DNA of 9,142 nucleotides, from contig URQR01000076.1 in NCBI GenBank assembly GCA_900550065.1, forward strand, positions 1 through 9,142, read 5' to 3'. The position numbers were made by a program, and so were the translations under genes. The first letter of the stretch is position 1; the number at the start of each line of letters is the position of its first letter. Source of the DNA: an uncultured Eubacteriales bacterium. GTDB lineage: Bacteria > Bacillota > Clostridia > UBA1381 > UMGS1253. Shown here in pieces: positions 1 through 6,776 of the stretch. The notes beneath the pieces were generated by a model. That model did not search any database. It was not told where the DNA came from and saw only the letters and a program-made list of their open reading frames with translations.

Positions 1-628
1 GGCCGATACCGAGAATTACGGCGGCAAAAATTGCAGATTTTGCGGCGGGTACGATTGTAAAAAACACGCTTCTCTCATGCGTTGCGCCGAGTGCGAGCGA
101 ACCCTCGTAATAGCTTTCGGGCACAGCGCGCAGAGCCGACTCGCTGACGCTGATAATCGTCGGCAGAATCATAATACCGAGCAGGATTGACGCCGTTAAA
201 ATACTATTACCGTCGCCGCCGAACAGCTCGCGCACAAGGGGAACCAGAATAATCATACCAAAAAAACCGTAAACGACGGAGGGGATACCGGCCAGCAGCT
301 CTACGGCAGGCTTTAGCACACGGTAAAGCTTTTTTGGACAAAATTTTGCCATATAGACTGCCGAAAAGATACCAATTGGAACGCCGAACAAAAGCGCGCC
401 CGCTGTAACGTAGATACTGCCTAAAATCATTGGGAAGATACCAAACGAGGGCGGAACATTCGTTGGGGACCAGTCTATGCCGAATAAAAAGTCGAATACG
501 CCGATTTTGGCCATCGCCGGCAACCCGTTTGAAAATAAAAACCAGCAGATAAGCAATACCGCCAAAATAGAGGCCATTGCACAGACGAAAAAGACGCCAT
601 GCATTAGTTTTTCTTTAAATTTCACCAT
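1..628 (-). CDS. pstC: Phosphate ABC transporter permease PstC (3' end beyond window)
   Basis: One of the two membrane subunits of the high-affinity phosphate importer PstSCAB. The reading frame opens with ATG at 628-626 and stays open for 209 codons to the left edge, so the C-terminus is missing. A first membrane segment spans about residues 9-32, and a hydrophobic core begins near residue 62. Residues 113-121 read AGIPSVVYG, typical of PstC, and the EAA loop that contacts the ATPase lies at about 173-197 (YYEGSLALGATHERSVFF). The gene follows pstS in the same direction after a 106-base gap, the usual pst order. A ribosome binding site AAAGGAG lies 13 bases before the ATG, which is rather far, but I see no better in-frame start. 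pstA, pstB and phoU would be expected further left. The family assignment is secure. Confidence 0.93.
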   Translation of the reverse strand, partial: MVKFKEKLMHGVFFVCAMASILAVLLICWFLFSNGLPAMAKIGVFDFLFGIDWSPTNVPPSFGIFPMILGSIYVTAGALLFGVPIGIFSAVYMAKFCPKKLYRVLKPAVELLAGIPSVVYGFFGMIILVPLVRELFGGDGNSILTASILLGIMILPTIISVSESALRAVPESYYEGSLALGATHERSVFFTIVPAAKSAIFAAVILGIG

Positions 629-669
629 ATTGTAAAATACACTCCTTTTCCTTTTTCCTATCTATATCG

Positions 670-700
670 GGAAAGGGCTTGCCAATTGCAAACCCTTACC
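670..700 (-). repeat. Stem-loop between pstS and pstC
   Basis: Arms 673-682 and 688-697 form a 10-bp stem with one G-U pair around a 5-base loop. Two more G-C pairs lie outside one mismatch (670-671 with 699-700). No T-run follows in the direction of transcription, so it is not a classic terminator. Such hairpins after the first gene of a transporter operon often stabilise the upstream message or limit read-through, giving more binding protein than permease. That role is inferred. Confidence 0.6.
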
Positions 701-734
701 ACGAAGAAAATAGGAAGATGTATGAAAAAGTTTG

Positions 735-1643
735 TTACTTTGCCACGCCGGACCACTCTGTTGTATCACCTGTATAGATGTTTTTAATCTGCTCACTTGT
801 CAGATCGTCAATCGTGTTTTTCGGGTTTACGATGACTGCAATACCATCAAGTGCAATTGCCGTATCGGTCAGTTCGGCCTTTTCGCTGTCCTTGAGCGCG
901 CGGCTTGCCATGCCGATATCAAAGTTACCGTCGATTGTACCCGTCATACCTGCCGTAGAATCATTTGTCTGGATTTCGATTTCCGCGCCTGTGTTGATTG
1001 CAAGGTATGCTTCTTTGAGCTTTTCCATGATAGGGGTTACAGAAGTGGAACCACCGACTACAATTTTACCTGTTGAGTTGTCAGAGGTAAAGCTTTCTGC
1101 ATTGTCATTTATTTTGATGTAGCCGTCCGAGATGACCTCTTGGCCTTCTTTGCTTAAAATAAAGTTGATAAAGTCTTTCACGACGCCGCTGGGCTCACCT
1201 TTTGTCGCAATATTGAACGGTCGAGCTACTTTATATGTGCCGCTTTTCACATTTTCCGCAGTCGCAGCCGCGCCGTCTACCTTAAGCGCTTTTACAGAGT
1301 TACTGAGCGAACCGAGCGAAACATAGCCGATCGCATAGGGGTCGTTTGCTACATTTGTGAGCATAACGTCTGTCTTACTCGCGATGATTGCTTCCTTTGT
1401 TGTCATGTCCTTTTTATTCCCGCTTGCATCCTTCTGCTCCACGCCCATCAGCTCAATAAACGCGCCGCGCGTACCGGAGCCGTCCTCGCGCGATACAACA
1501 TTGATTGTTTTTTCCGTGTCAAAGCTGCTCGCCGCGCTTGGGCTTGCGGAAGGATTCGTATTGCCGTCATTTCCGCAGGAGGTAAGCATCAGCGCCGCGC
1601 ATACCGAAGCGGCAATTCCCATTACGATTTTTTTTGTCTTCAT
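735..1643 (-). CDS. pstS: Phosphate-binding lipoprotein PstS, lobes in permuted order
   Basis: Extracellular phosphate-binding component of the Pst transporter, 302 residues. A lipoprotein signal peptide ends in the lipobox LTSC with lipidated Cys23, followed by a low-complexity Ser/Pro/Ala linker to about residue 41. The phosphate-binding motifs are intact but in reversed order. SREDGSGTRGAF, normally in the second half of PstS, lies at 51-62. GGSTSVTPIMEKL, normally at the N-terminus, lies at 197-209, followed by DIGMASR at 242-248. The chain ends with TGDTTEWSGV at 291-300, which in ordinary PstS continues directly into the SREDGSGTR stretch. This looks like a circular permutation and not a truncation, since both lobes are complete. 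AGAGGGAA just before the ATG at 1643-1641 is a good ribosome binding site. Phosphate-starvation control is suggested by the upstream repeats. Confidence 0.93.
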   Translation of the reverse strand: MKTKKIVMGIAASVCAALMLTSCGNDGNTNPSASPSAASSFDTEKTINVVSREDGSGTRGAFIELMGVEQKDASGNKKDMTTKEAIIASKTDVMLTNVANDPYAIGYVSLGSLSNSVKALKVDGAAATAENVKSGTYKVARPFNIATKGEPSGVVKDFINFILSKEGQEVISDGYIKINDNAESFTSDNSTGKIVVGGSTSVTPIMEKLKEAYLAINTGAEIEIQTNDSTAGMTGTIDGNFDIGMASRALKDSEKAELTDTAIALDGIAVIVNPKNTIDDLTSEQIKNIYTGDTTEWSGVAK

Positions 1644-1684
1644 TTTTATTCCCTCTTTCTCTATTTTTTCTTTCCACGGGTATT

Positions 1685-1739
1685 AGTGTAATATTACTAT
1701 GTAAAAACAAAAGCAAGGCTTTGTAAAATCTATGTAAAA
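1685..1739 (-). promoter_or_regulatory. Putative PhoB/PhoP box and promoter of the pst operon
   Basis: The plus-strand heptamer TGTAAAA (TTTTACA in the sense of pstS) occurs at 1700-1706, 1722-1728 and 1733-1739. The spacings are 22 and 11 bases, one or two helical turns, as in Pho boxes; the slot at 1711 is degenerate. Downstream on the minus strand, TACACT (1690-1685) or TAATAT (1696-1691) could be the -10 element, with the box standing in for a -35. This fits activation by the phosphate-starvation response regulator. The repeats are seen; the regulator is inferred. Confidence 0.6.
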
Positions 1740-1757
1740 TCAAAAATAAATTTTACA
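1733..1757. repeat. Inverted repeat TGTAAAAT / ATTTTACA
   Basis: Two perfect 8-base arms at 1733-1740 and 1750-1757 are separated by 9 A/T-rich bases, between the pstS control region and the ychF promoter. The left arm is also the distal Pho-type repeat, so the right arm may be an extra site in the opposite orientation. It could also be chance in AT-rich DNA. Confidence 0.35.
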
Positions 1758-1769
1758 ATTCAATTTTTC

Positions 1770-1798
1770 TTGATAATAGGAAGTTTTTAGTGTATAAT
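1770..1798 (+). promoter_or_regulatory. Sigma-A promoter of ychF
   Basis: TTGATA (1770-1775) and a perfect TATAAT (1793-1798) are 17 bases apart, close to the vegetative consensus. Transcription would start near 1805, giving a leader of roughly 48 bases before the ychF ATG. It is divergent from the pst promoter. Confidence 0.8.
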
Positions 1799-1852
1799 GA
1801 ACTATAGTTTTAAAATTTTCAGGTATTTTTGCAAGAAAGGTTGAACACACAG

Positions 1853-2947
1853 ATGAAATTAGGAATCGTAGGCTTGCCGAATGTCGGCAAATCAACTTTA
1901 TTTAACGCAATAACACAGGCGGGCGCGGAGTCGGCTAACTATCCGTTTTGTACGATTGAGCCGAATGTTGGAATTGTAAGCGTCCCGGATGAGCGGCTTG
2001 ACAAGCTTGCCGATATGTATCATCCGAAAAAGGTTACGCCCGCCATTATCGAGTTTGTCGATATTGCCGGCTTAGTAAAGGGCGCGAGCCGCGGCGAGGG
2101 GCTTGGGAACAAATTCTTGTCCCATATCCGTGAAGTTGATGCAATTGTCCATGTTGTGCGTTGTTTTGAAGATACGAACATTGTCCATGTGGATGGCTCA
2201 ATTGGACCGCTGCGCGATATTGAAACAATCAATCTTGAACTGATTTTTGCCGACCTTGAAATGGTCGAGCGGCGGATTGACCGAGTAAAAAAGGCGTTGA
2301 AGGGCGACAAAAAGTTTCAGGCTGAGCTCGATTTGCTTGAAACGGTGAAAAAAGTCTTAGAAGACGGTAAACCGGCGCGCACGGTTGACTTTAGTGAGGA
2401 GCAAGCCGAGATGATGAAGGAGGTTGCACTCCTGACAATGAAGCCGGTTTTATATGTCGCAAATGTTTCCGAGGAGGATTTTTCCGACGGCATTTCGGAA
2501 AATACATTTGTAAAAGAAGTGGAGACGTTCGCGGCGGGCGAGGGGTCTGAAGTGATTGCGATTTCTGCGCGGATTGAGGAGGAAATTGCAGAGCTTGACG
2601 CGGCGGAAAAAAAGGAGTTTTTACAAGAGCTTGGAATGAGTGAGTCGGGCCTTGACAAAATTGTGAAAGCGAGCTACAAGCTGCTGGGCTTAATCAGTTA
2701 TTTAACAGCCGGCGAGCCGGAGGTTCGCGCATGGACGATTGTAAACGGAACAAAAGCGCCGCAGGCGGCCGGGAAAATTCATACCGATTTTGAAAAGGGG
2801 TTTATCCGTGCCGAGGTTGTTGCGTATGACGACTTGATGGCATGCGGTACGATGACGGCGGCGAAGGAAAAGGGGCTTGTCCGCTCGGAGGGCAAGGAGT
2901 ATGTTATGCACGACGGCGATATTGTACTGTTCCGCTTTAATGTATAA
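1853..2947 (+). CDS. ychF: Redox-responsive ATPase YchF (Obg-family P-loop protein)
   Basis: A universally conserved ribosome-associated P-loop NTPase of 364 residues, the usual family length. The Walker A/G1 motif GLPNVGKST is at residues 7-15, the G3 motif DIAG at 70-73, and the family's altered G4 motif NVSE at 204-207 replaces NKxD; this change makes YchF prefer ATP to GTP. The C-terminal TGS domain begins near residue 280 and contains EVRAWTI and GTKAPQAAGKIHTDFEKGF. The open frame extends upstream to a TTG at 1829, but I chose the ATG at 1853. It gives the canonical N-terminus MKLGIVGL, and AGAAAGG at 1834-1840 can serve as ribosome binding site, though the spacer of 12 is long. The protein is linked to translation and stress responses. 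It has its own promoter and a following hairpin, so it is probably expressed alone or with birA. Confidence 0.97.
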   Translation: MKLGIVGLPNVGKSTLFNAITQAGAESANYPFCTIEPNVGIVSVPDERLDKLADMYHPKKVTPAIIEFVDIAGLVKGASRGEGLGNKFLSHIREVDAIVHVVRCFEDTNIVHVDGSIGPLRDIETINLELIFADLEMVERRIDRVKKALKGDKKFQAELDLLETVKKVLEDGKPARTVDFSEEQAEMMKEVALLTMKPVLYVANVSEEDFSDGISENTFVKEVETFAAGEGSEVIAISARIEEEIAELDAAEKKEFLQELGMSESGLDKIVKASYKLLGLISYLTAGEPEVRAWTIVNGTKAPQAAGKIHTDFEKGFIRAEVVAYDDLMACGTMTAAKEKGLVRSEGKEYVMHDGDIVLFRFNV

Positions 2948-2967
2948 TAAAATGTAAGGGAAGCAAC

Positions 2968-2992
2968 AAATCCGTCTAACAGGCGGATTTTT
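2968..2992 (+). terminator. Hairpin terminator after ychF
   Basis: Arms 2968-2976 and 2982-2990 pair over 9 bp with one G-U around the loop TAACA. The T-run is short (2988-2992) and partly inside the stem. This is a modest intrinsic terminator, so some read-through into birA, which starts 22 bases later, is likely. Confidence 0.6.
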
Positions 2993-3000
2993 GTATCTGC

Positions 3001-3006
3001 AAGGAG
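3001..3006 (+). promoter_or_regulatory. Ribosome binding site deciding the TTG start of birA
   Basis: AAGGAG lies 8 bases before the TTG at 3015. It falls inside the longer open frame, ruling out the in-frame TTG at 2991 and the GTG at 3006 as likely starts. Confidence 0.8.
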
Positions 3007-3014
3007 TGAGAAAC

Positions 3015-3986
3015 TTGTCGACAAAGGATTCTATCCTGCGTATGTTGGAGGATAATCGGGATATATATCTATCCGGCAGTAAAATGGCGCAGAAATTAGG
3101 TGTGACGCGCGCGGGCGTTTGGAAGGCGATTAAGACGCTCGAGGAGGAGGGATACCAGATTGAGGCGGTAACGAATAAAGGCTACCGGCTTTCCGACGGC
3201 AATGAAAAGCTTTCTGAATATTCGATTCTGCGGCAATTGGAAACAGAAGAGTTGGGGAAAAGGATATATCTTCTTCCAAGCGTGGACTCGACCAATAATT
3301 ACGCTAAAACGCTTGCGGCTAACGGTGCGCCGCATGGCACAGCCGTTGTAGCAGAAATGCAAACGGGCGGGCGCGGGCGGCTGGGACGAAGCTTTTTGTC
3401 CCCGGCGGGCGCGGGTATGTATCTAAGCGTGATATTACGGCCGCAGGGTGGAACGGACCATGCGCTTTTGATTACTTCAGCAGCAGCAGTAGCGGTTTGC
3501 CGGGCGGTGGAACGGTTTGTAGATACAAAAGCGCAAATTAAATGGGTCAACGATGTGTATATAGAGGGAAAGAAGCTGTGCGGTATCCTGACCGAAGCAG
3601 TCAGCGACCTTGAGAGCGGCGATGTCGAGTATGCGGTTGTTGGGATTGGAATCAATTTGACGTGTGATGCGTTTCCGCCGGAGCTAAAGGAAATCGCAAC
3701 GTCGCTTTTGGAACACGGCTGGAAAAAGCCGGAGTGTGCAGCGTTGATTGCCGCTGTGCTCTATGAATTGGAACAGGTATATCAAAAGCTTGATACGGCA
3801 GAGTTTATGGAGGAATACAAACGGCGTTCCTGTGTGATTGGAAAGTGGGTCAACGCGATTCGTGCCGGTGTAAGCCGTACGGTTTTTGTAAAGGATATTG
3901 ACCAGACCGGCGCGCTGATTGTAGAAACAGAAGAGGGACGGACGGAGCGTATCAACAGCGGCGAAATCAGCATCCGATTTATGTGA
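3015..3986 (+). CDS. birA: Bifunctional biotin-[protein] ligase / biotin operon repressor BirA
   Basis: Makes biotinyl-AMP from biotin and ATP and transfers biotin to a lysine of biotin carboxyl carrier proteins; it can also repress biotin genes. The protein has 323 residues with the TTG start. An N-terminal winged helix-turn-helix (about 1-60, including KMAQKLGVTRAGVWKAI) shows it is the DNA-binding class. The catalytic domain carries the biotin/adenylate loop GRGRLGR at 119-125 and KWVNDV at 176-181, with Val where Pro is common. Lys187 in KKLCGIL matches the active-site lysine of Escherichia coli BirA. The C-terminal SH3-like domain ends in RINSGEISIR. No biotin genes or clear BirA operator lie in the window, so its targets are elsewhere. 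No terminator is seen after the gene. Confidence 0.95.
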   Translation: MSTKDSILRMLEDNRDIYLSGSKMAQKLGVTRAGVWKAIKTLEEEGYQIEAVTNKGYRLSDGNEKLSEYSILRQLETEELGKRIYLLPSVDSTNNYAKTLAANGAPHGTAVVAEMQTGGRGRLGRSFLSPAGAGMYLSVILRPQGGTDHALLITSAAAVAVCRAVERFVDTKAQIKWVNDVYIEGKKLCGILTEAVSDLESGDVEYAVVGIGINLTCDAFPPELKEIATSLLEHGWKKPECAALIAAVLYELEQVYQKLDTAEFMEEYKRRSCVIGKWVNAIRAGVSRTVFVKDIDQTGALIVETEEGRTERINSGEISIRFM

Positions 3987-3988
3987 TG

Positions 3989-4034
3989 TTGTTTCGGCTT
4001 TAGAAAATTAGGGTATAAGAATAAAGTATATAAA
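3989..4034 (+). promoter_or_regulatory. Weak promoter candidate before citrate synthase
   Basis: The 81-base gap after birA is AT-rich. TTGTTT (3989-3994) with TATAAG (4014-4019) has a 19-base spacer; TATATA and TATAAA at 4027-4034 are alternative -10 elements without a good -35. A promoter is plausible, but co-transcription with birA cannot be excluded. Confidence 0.25.
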
Positions 4035-4050
4035 TAATAGAGAGCAGTAG

Positions 4051-4057
4051 AAGGAGG
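4051..4057 (+). promoter_or_regulatory. Ribosome binding site deciding the start of citrate synthase
   Basis: AAGGAGG ends one base before an in-frame ATG at 4059, too close to be used, and 10 bases before the ATG at 4068, which is therefore preferred. Confidence 0.75.
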
Positions 4058-4067
4058 AATGCGGCAC

Positions 4068-5429
4068 ATGGCAAATAAATTTAGTGAAATTACGCCTCAA
4101 ATTCTGGAACTGACACAAAAGTGTATCAGTAACAGTACAATTAATGCAGAATTATATGGTAAGTATGATGTAAAACGAGGACTGCGCGATATAAACGGAA
4201 AGGGTGTTTTAGCCGGTCTAACCGATATTTCAGAGGTGCGGTCTTATACAGTCGTGGACAGTGAAATTGTGCCCTGCGAAGGTAAGTTGTTTTACCGCGG
4301 TGTTGATATTGAGCAAATTGTTTCCGGCTTTATCCGCGACAAGCGGTTTGGATTCGAGGAAACGGCGTATTTACTTTTATTCGGCGCTCTGCCAACGGAG
4401 TCGGAACTGACAGAGTTTCGTACTTTGCTGGCGAATTACAGGACATTGCCAACGAGTTTTGTACGCGATATTATCATGAAGGCGCCAAGCTCCGACATGA
4501 TGAACACTTTAGCAAGAAGTGTGCTGACCCTATATTCTTATGACGAGAACGCAAACGATATTTCTTTACCGAATGTACTGCGCCAGTCGCTGCAATTGAT
4601 TGCGCTGTTCCCGCTTTTGGCGGTTTACGGCTATCAGGCATATGTTCACTACCATGACGGGCAGAGCCTGTTTATCCATCCGCCTGTGCCGGAACTTTCG
4701 ACGGCGGAAAATATCCTGCACATTTTGCGTACGGACTGTAAATATACGGAGCTTGAGGCAAAAATCCTTGATATTGCGCTCGTGCTGCACGCGGAGCATG
4801 GCGGCGGCAACAACTCGACCTTTACGACGCGCGTGGTAACCTCGTCCGGCACGGATACATATTCTGCAATTGCAGGCGCGCTCGGCTCGCTGAAGGGGCC
4901 GAAGCACGGCGGCGCAAATATTAAGGTTGTGCAGATGTTTGAAGACATTAAAAAGAATGTTTCCGACTGGAACGACGAGAAACAGATTGAACAGTACTTA
5001 AATGATATTCTAGATAAAAAAGCCTTTGACGGCGCAGGCTTGATTTATGGCATGGGCCATGCGGTGTACTCGATTTCCGACCCGCGCGCGAACACGTTTA
5101 AGTACTTTGTGGAAAGTCTTGCAAAGGAAAAAGGCCGGGAAGACGAATACCAGCTCTATGCAAAAGTCGAGAAGATTGCGATTGATGTTATCGCGAAGAA
5201 GCGTAAAATATATAAGGGCGTGAGCGCAAACGTAGATTTCTACAGCGGATTTGTTTATAGCATGTTAAATCTTCCGCTTGAGTTGTATACGCCGATTTTT
5301 GCAATTGCAAGGATTGTCGGCTGGAGTGCGCACCGAATGGAGGAATTAGTCAACGCGGGCAAGATTATCCGCCCAGCGTATAAGAACGTAGCGCCGCATC
5401 AGGAGTATATTCCACTCAAGGAAAGATAA
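4068..5429 (+). CDS. gltA: Citrate synthase (Si type)
   Basis: Condenses oxaloacetate with acetyl-CoA to citrate, the first step towards 2-oxoglutarate and glutamate. The protein has 453 residues, longer than the common forms of about 370-430, partly through some 35 residues before the first conserved block GLRDINGKGVLAGLTDI. The catalytic triad is intact: His244 in HAEHGGGNNSTF, His331 in GMGHAVY and Asp390 in NVDFYSG. GPKHGGAN precedes the second histidine, as in the family. This fold differs from the Re-citrate synthase found in some clostridia. A 2-methylcitrate synthase activity cannot be excluded from sequence alone. No aconitase or isocitrate dehydrogenase gene is adjacent, so the role is probably glutamate biosynthesis in an incomplete cycle (inferred). 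A strong terminator follows. Confidence 0.93.
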   Translation: MANKFSEITPQILELTQKCISNSTINAELYGKYDVKRGLRDINGKGVLAGLTDISEVRSYTVVDSEIVPCEGKLFYRGVDIEQIVSGFIRDKRFGFEETAYLLLFGALPTESELTEFRTLLANYRTLPTSFVRDIIMKAPSSDMMNTLARSVLTLYSYDENANDISLPNVLRQSLQLIALFPLLAVYGYQAYVHYHDGQSLFIHPPVPELSTAENILHILRTDCKYTELEAKILDIALVLHAEHGGGNNSTFTTRVVTSSGTDTYSAIAGALGSLKGPKHGGANIKVVQMFEDIKKNVSDWNDEKQIEQYLNDILDKKAFDGAGLIYGMGHAVYSISDPRANTFKYFVESLAKEKGREDEYQLYAKVEKIAIDVIAKKRKIYKGVSANVDFYSGFVYSMLNLPLELYTPIFAIARIVGWSAHRMEELVNAGKIIRPAYKNVAPHQEYIPLKER

Positions 5430-5461
5430 AAAAAGTCATAATCGAGGCTGTTTTGCCTTAC

Positions 5462-5494
5462 AAAAAAAGCGTACCGTATTGGGTACGCTTTTTT
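5462..5494. terminator. Bidirectional intrinsic terminator
   Basis: GCGTACC (5469-5475) pairs with GGTACGC (5482-5488) around a 6-base loop. The flanking A6 and T6 runs extend the stem to 13 bp. The T-run serves the citrate synthase transcript, and the A-run becomes a T-run for the minus-strand transcript, whose stop codon is at 5499-5497. It serves both convergent genes. Confidence 0.92.
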
Positions 5495-5496
5495 GA

Positions 5497-6546
5497 TTAT
5501 TTTTTTAACAGTCTGTCTCGTTTTAAAACCTTAAAATGTGCTGCCATTGTGACGATACCGCTCAGGATTAAAAAGAGGTAAAAGCTAACCCCACGGTTCA
5601 ACAGCATGGCAGGAAGAACAAAATCTTGTCCAAAGATTACAAAAAACATTTTTAAAAAGCTGCCCTCGGACGCACCGACTGCGCCGGGAAGCGGAAGGGA
5701 AGACACGCAGATTGTCAGCACTGTTTGAAGTGCAAGGATATCGAGATAACTGTAGGCAGACAGGCCAAACGCCTTATACACAAAATATGGTACAGAAAAT
5801 TGGAACAGGATTTGGCACGTACTGATTCCCATTGTCTTAAAAAGTACGGACGGGTTTCGTTTGATATAGCCGGCACAGCTTGCATAATTTTCGACCATGC
5901 CCAGCGTCTTTTTCGTCATAGAATATTGATTTTTGATGAGATGCAGCCGCGACAGCAGCGCGACTACGCCGACCGCAAGTTTTTTTAGCAGCGACTGTGA
6001 ATAAATTGCAAATACAATTATAAAAATGAGAAAAAGGTAGAACAAGCTGCCGTAGATAAAGAGCACCCAAATGCCGCCCATATTCGCAAAAATAAAACCG
6101 CCTTTTAAACAAAGCATCACAATTCCAAGCAAAAGTGTAACACATTGCAGAGATGCAAGCATAATTAAAAAGCTAAGTGTGGAGGCGCCAACCTTTACGT
6201 TGTCTTTGTTCATATAGTAGACCTGCGCCGGCTGACCGCCCGAAGAGGACGGTGTAATAGAGCTAAAATAAAAGCCGACAAACGCATATTTCAGACAGCT
6301 TTTAAACCGAACCCGTTCACGAAAGGTATTTGATAAAAAATAAATATTTGCTGCCTCACAGCAAATAAATCCAAACATGCACAGCATACCAAGCGCGACA
6401 AAGAGCGGATTTGCTTTTAACACTGCTGGAAGTACGCTAAGCATATCCTGATCTTTAAAAATGAGCCAGAAGGTCAACGCGAGCAGCAGTCCAAAAAACA
6501 GAATACTGATAATATACTTCTTTTTATCTTCTACAATCGATCCCAT
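5497..6546 (-). CDS. LPG-synthase TM / UPF0104 flippase-like membrane protein
   Basis: An integral membrane protein of 349 residues related to the N-terminal flippase domain of MprF, without the aminoacyl-transferase domain. It probably moves a lipid or lipid-linked intermediate across the membrane; the substrate is unknown. Hydrophobic segments begin at about residues 11-30 and 48-71 and continue to the C-terminus. The family signatures are SITPSSSGGQPAQ at 96-108 and, late in the chain, SSLPLPGAVGASEGSF. The frame is open up to an ATG at 6696, but a promoter lies inside that extension and the extra 50 residues are unlike the family. I therefore chose the ATG at 6546-6544, which gives MGSIVEDKKK before the first membrane segment and a normal length. 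No good ribosome binding site precedes this ATG (AAAGGA is 24 bases away), so the start is the least certain point. Confidence 0.82.
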   Translation of the reverse strand: MGSIVEDKKKYIISILFFGLLLALTFWLIFKDQDMLSVLPAVLKANPLFVALGMLCMFGFICCEAANIYFLSNTFRERVRFKSCLKYAFVGFYFSSITPSSSGGQPAQVYYMNKDNVKVGASTLSFLIMLASLQCVTLLLGIVMLCLKGGFIFANMGGIWVLFIYGSLFYLFLIFIIVFAIYSQSLLKKLAVGVVALLSRLHLIKNQYSMTKKTLGMVENYASCAGYIKRNPSVLFKTMGISTCQILFQFSVPYFVYKAFGLSAYSYLDILALQTVLTICVSSLPLPGAVGASEGSFLKMFFVIFGQDFVLPAMLLNRGVSFYLFLILSGIVTMAAHFKVLKRDRLLKK

Positions 6547-6600
6547 AGTCCACAAGAGCCAAAGGAAATGTCCTTTCCAAAATATATAAGCAACAAATCT

Positions 6601-6629
6601 ATTATATCCCTTATTTATGCCCGTTGCAA
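6601..6629 (-). promoter_or_regulatory. Promoter of the flippase-like gene
   Basis: On the minus strand, TTGCAA (6629-6624) and a perfect TATAAT (6606-6601) are 17 bases apart. Transcription would start near 6594, leaving a leader of about 48 bases before the ATG at 6546. This is the main argument against the upstream start at 6696. Confidence 0.7.
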
Positions 6630-6675
6630 GCACAATATTTTCTATTGCTTGGACAATTTGCACGAAAAATAAACC

Positions 6676-6704
6676 TTGATAATCATTATTTTGCATGTTA
6701 TAAT
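6676..6704 (+). promoter_or_regulatory. Promoter of the sensory hydrogenase operon
   Basis: TTGATA (6676-6681) and TATAAT (6699-6704) are 17 bases apart. TG at 6696-6697 gives an extended -10 (TGTTATAAT). Transcription would start near 6711, with a leader of about 66 bases. This is a strong vegetative promoter, so regulation would more likely be by repression. Confidence 0.82.
6677..6691. promoter_or_regulatory. Putative Fur box over the -35 and spacer
   Basis: TGATAATCATTATTT matches the 7-1-7 Fur consensus (TGATAAT, one base, ATTATCA) in 12 of 14 arm positions. It starts inside the -35 hexamer and covers the spacer, so a bound repressor would block RNA polymerase. Iron-responsive control of an operon encoding a cluster-rich protein is plausible. 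The match is seen; Fur binding is inferred. Confidence 0.55.
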
Positions 6705-6776
6705 AAAATTACTATAGGAAATTTTACTTGGTTTTATGAGACTGGAACAGAAAGACGAATGATTCGAGGTGTTTTT

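Noticed and set aside
732..1686. Plus-strand open frames opposite pstS
   Set aside because: They are antisense to a clear PstS gene, have no recognisable domains and no ribosome binding sites.
2948..4067. A BirA operator controlling birA or its neighbours
   Set aside because: I found no TTAAC / GTTAA dyad of the biotin-operator type, and there are no biotin genes nearby.
4566..4948. Open frames on both strands overlapping the citrate synthase gene
   Set aside because: They lie inside the intact catalytic region of the citrate synthase gene and encode basic or cysteine-rich sequences typical of shadow frames.
6640..6720. A Rex (NADH-responsive) operator in the hydrogenase operon promoter
   Set aside because: Rex often controls hydrogenase genes, but no TTGTTAA / TTAACAA dyad is present here; the only good palindrome is Fur-like.
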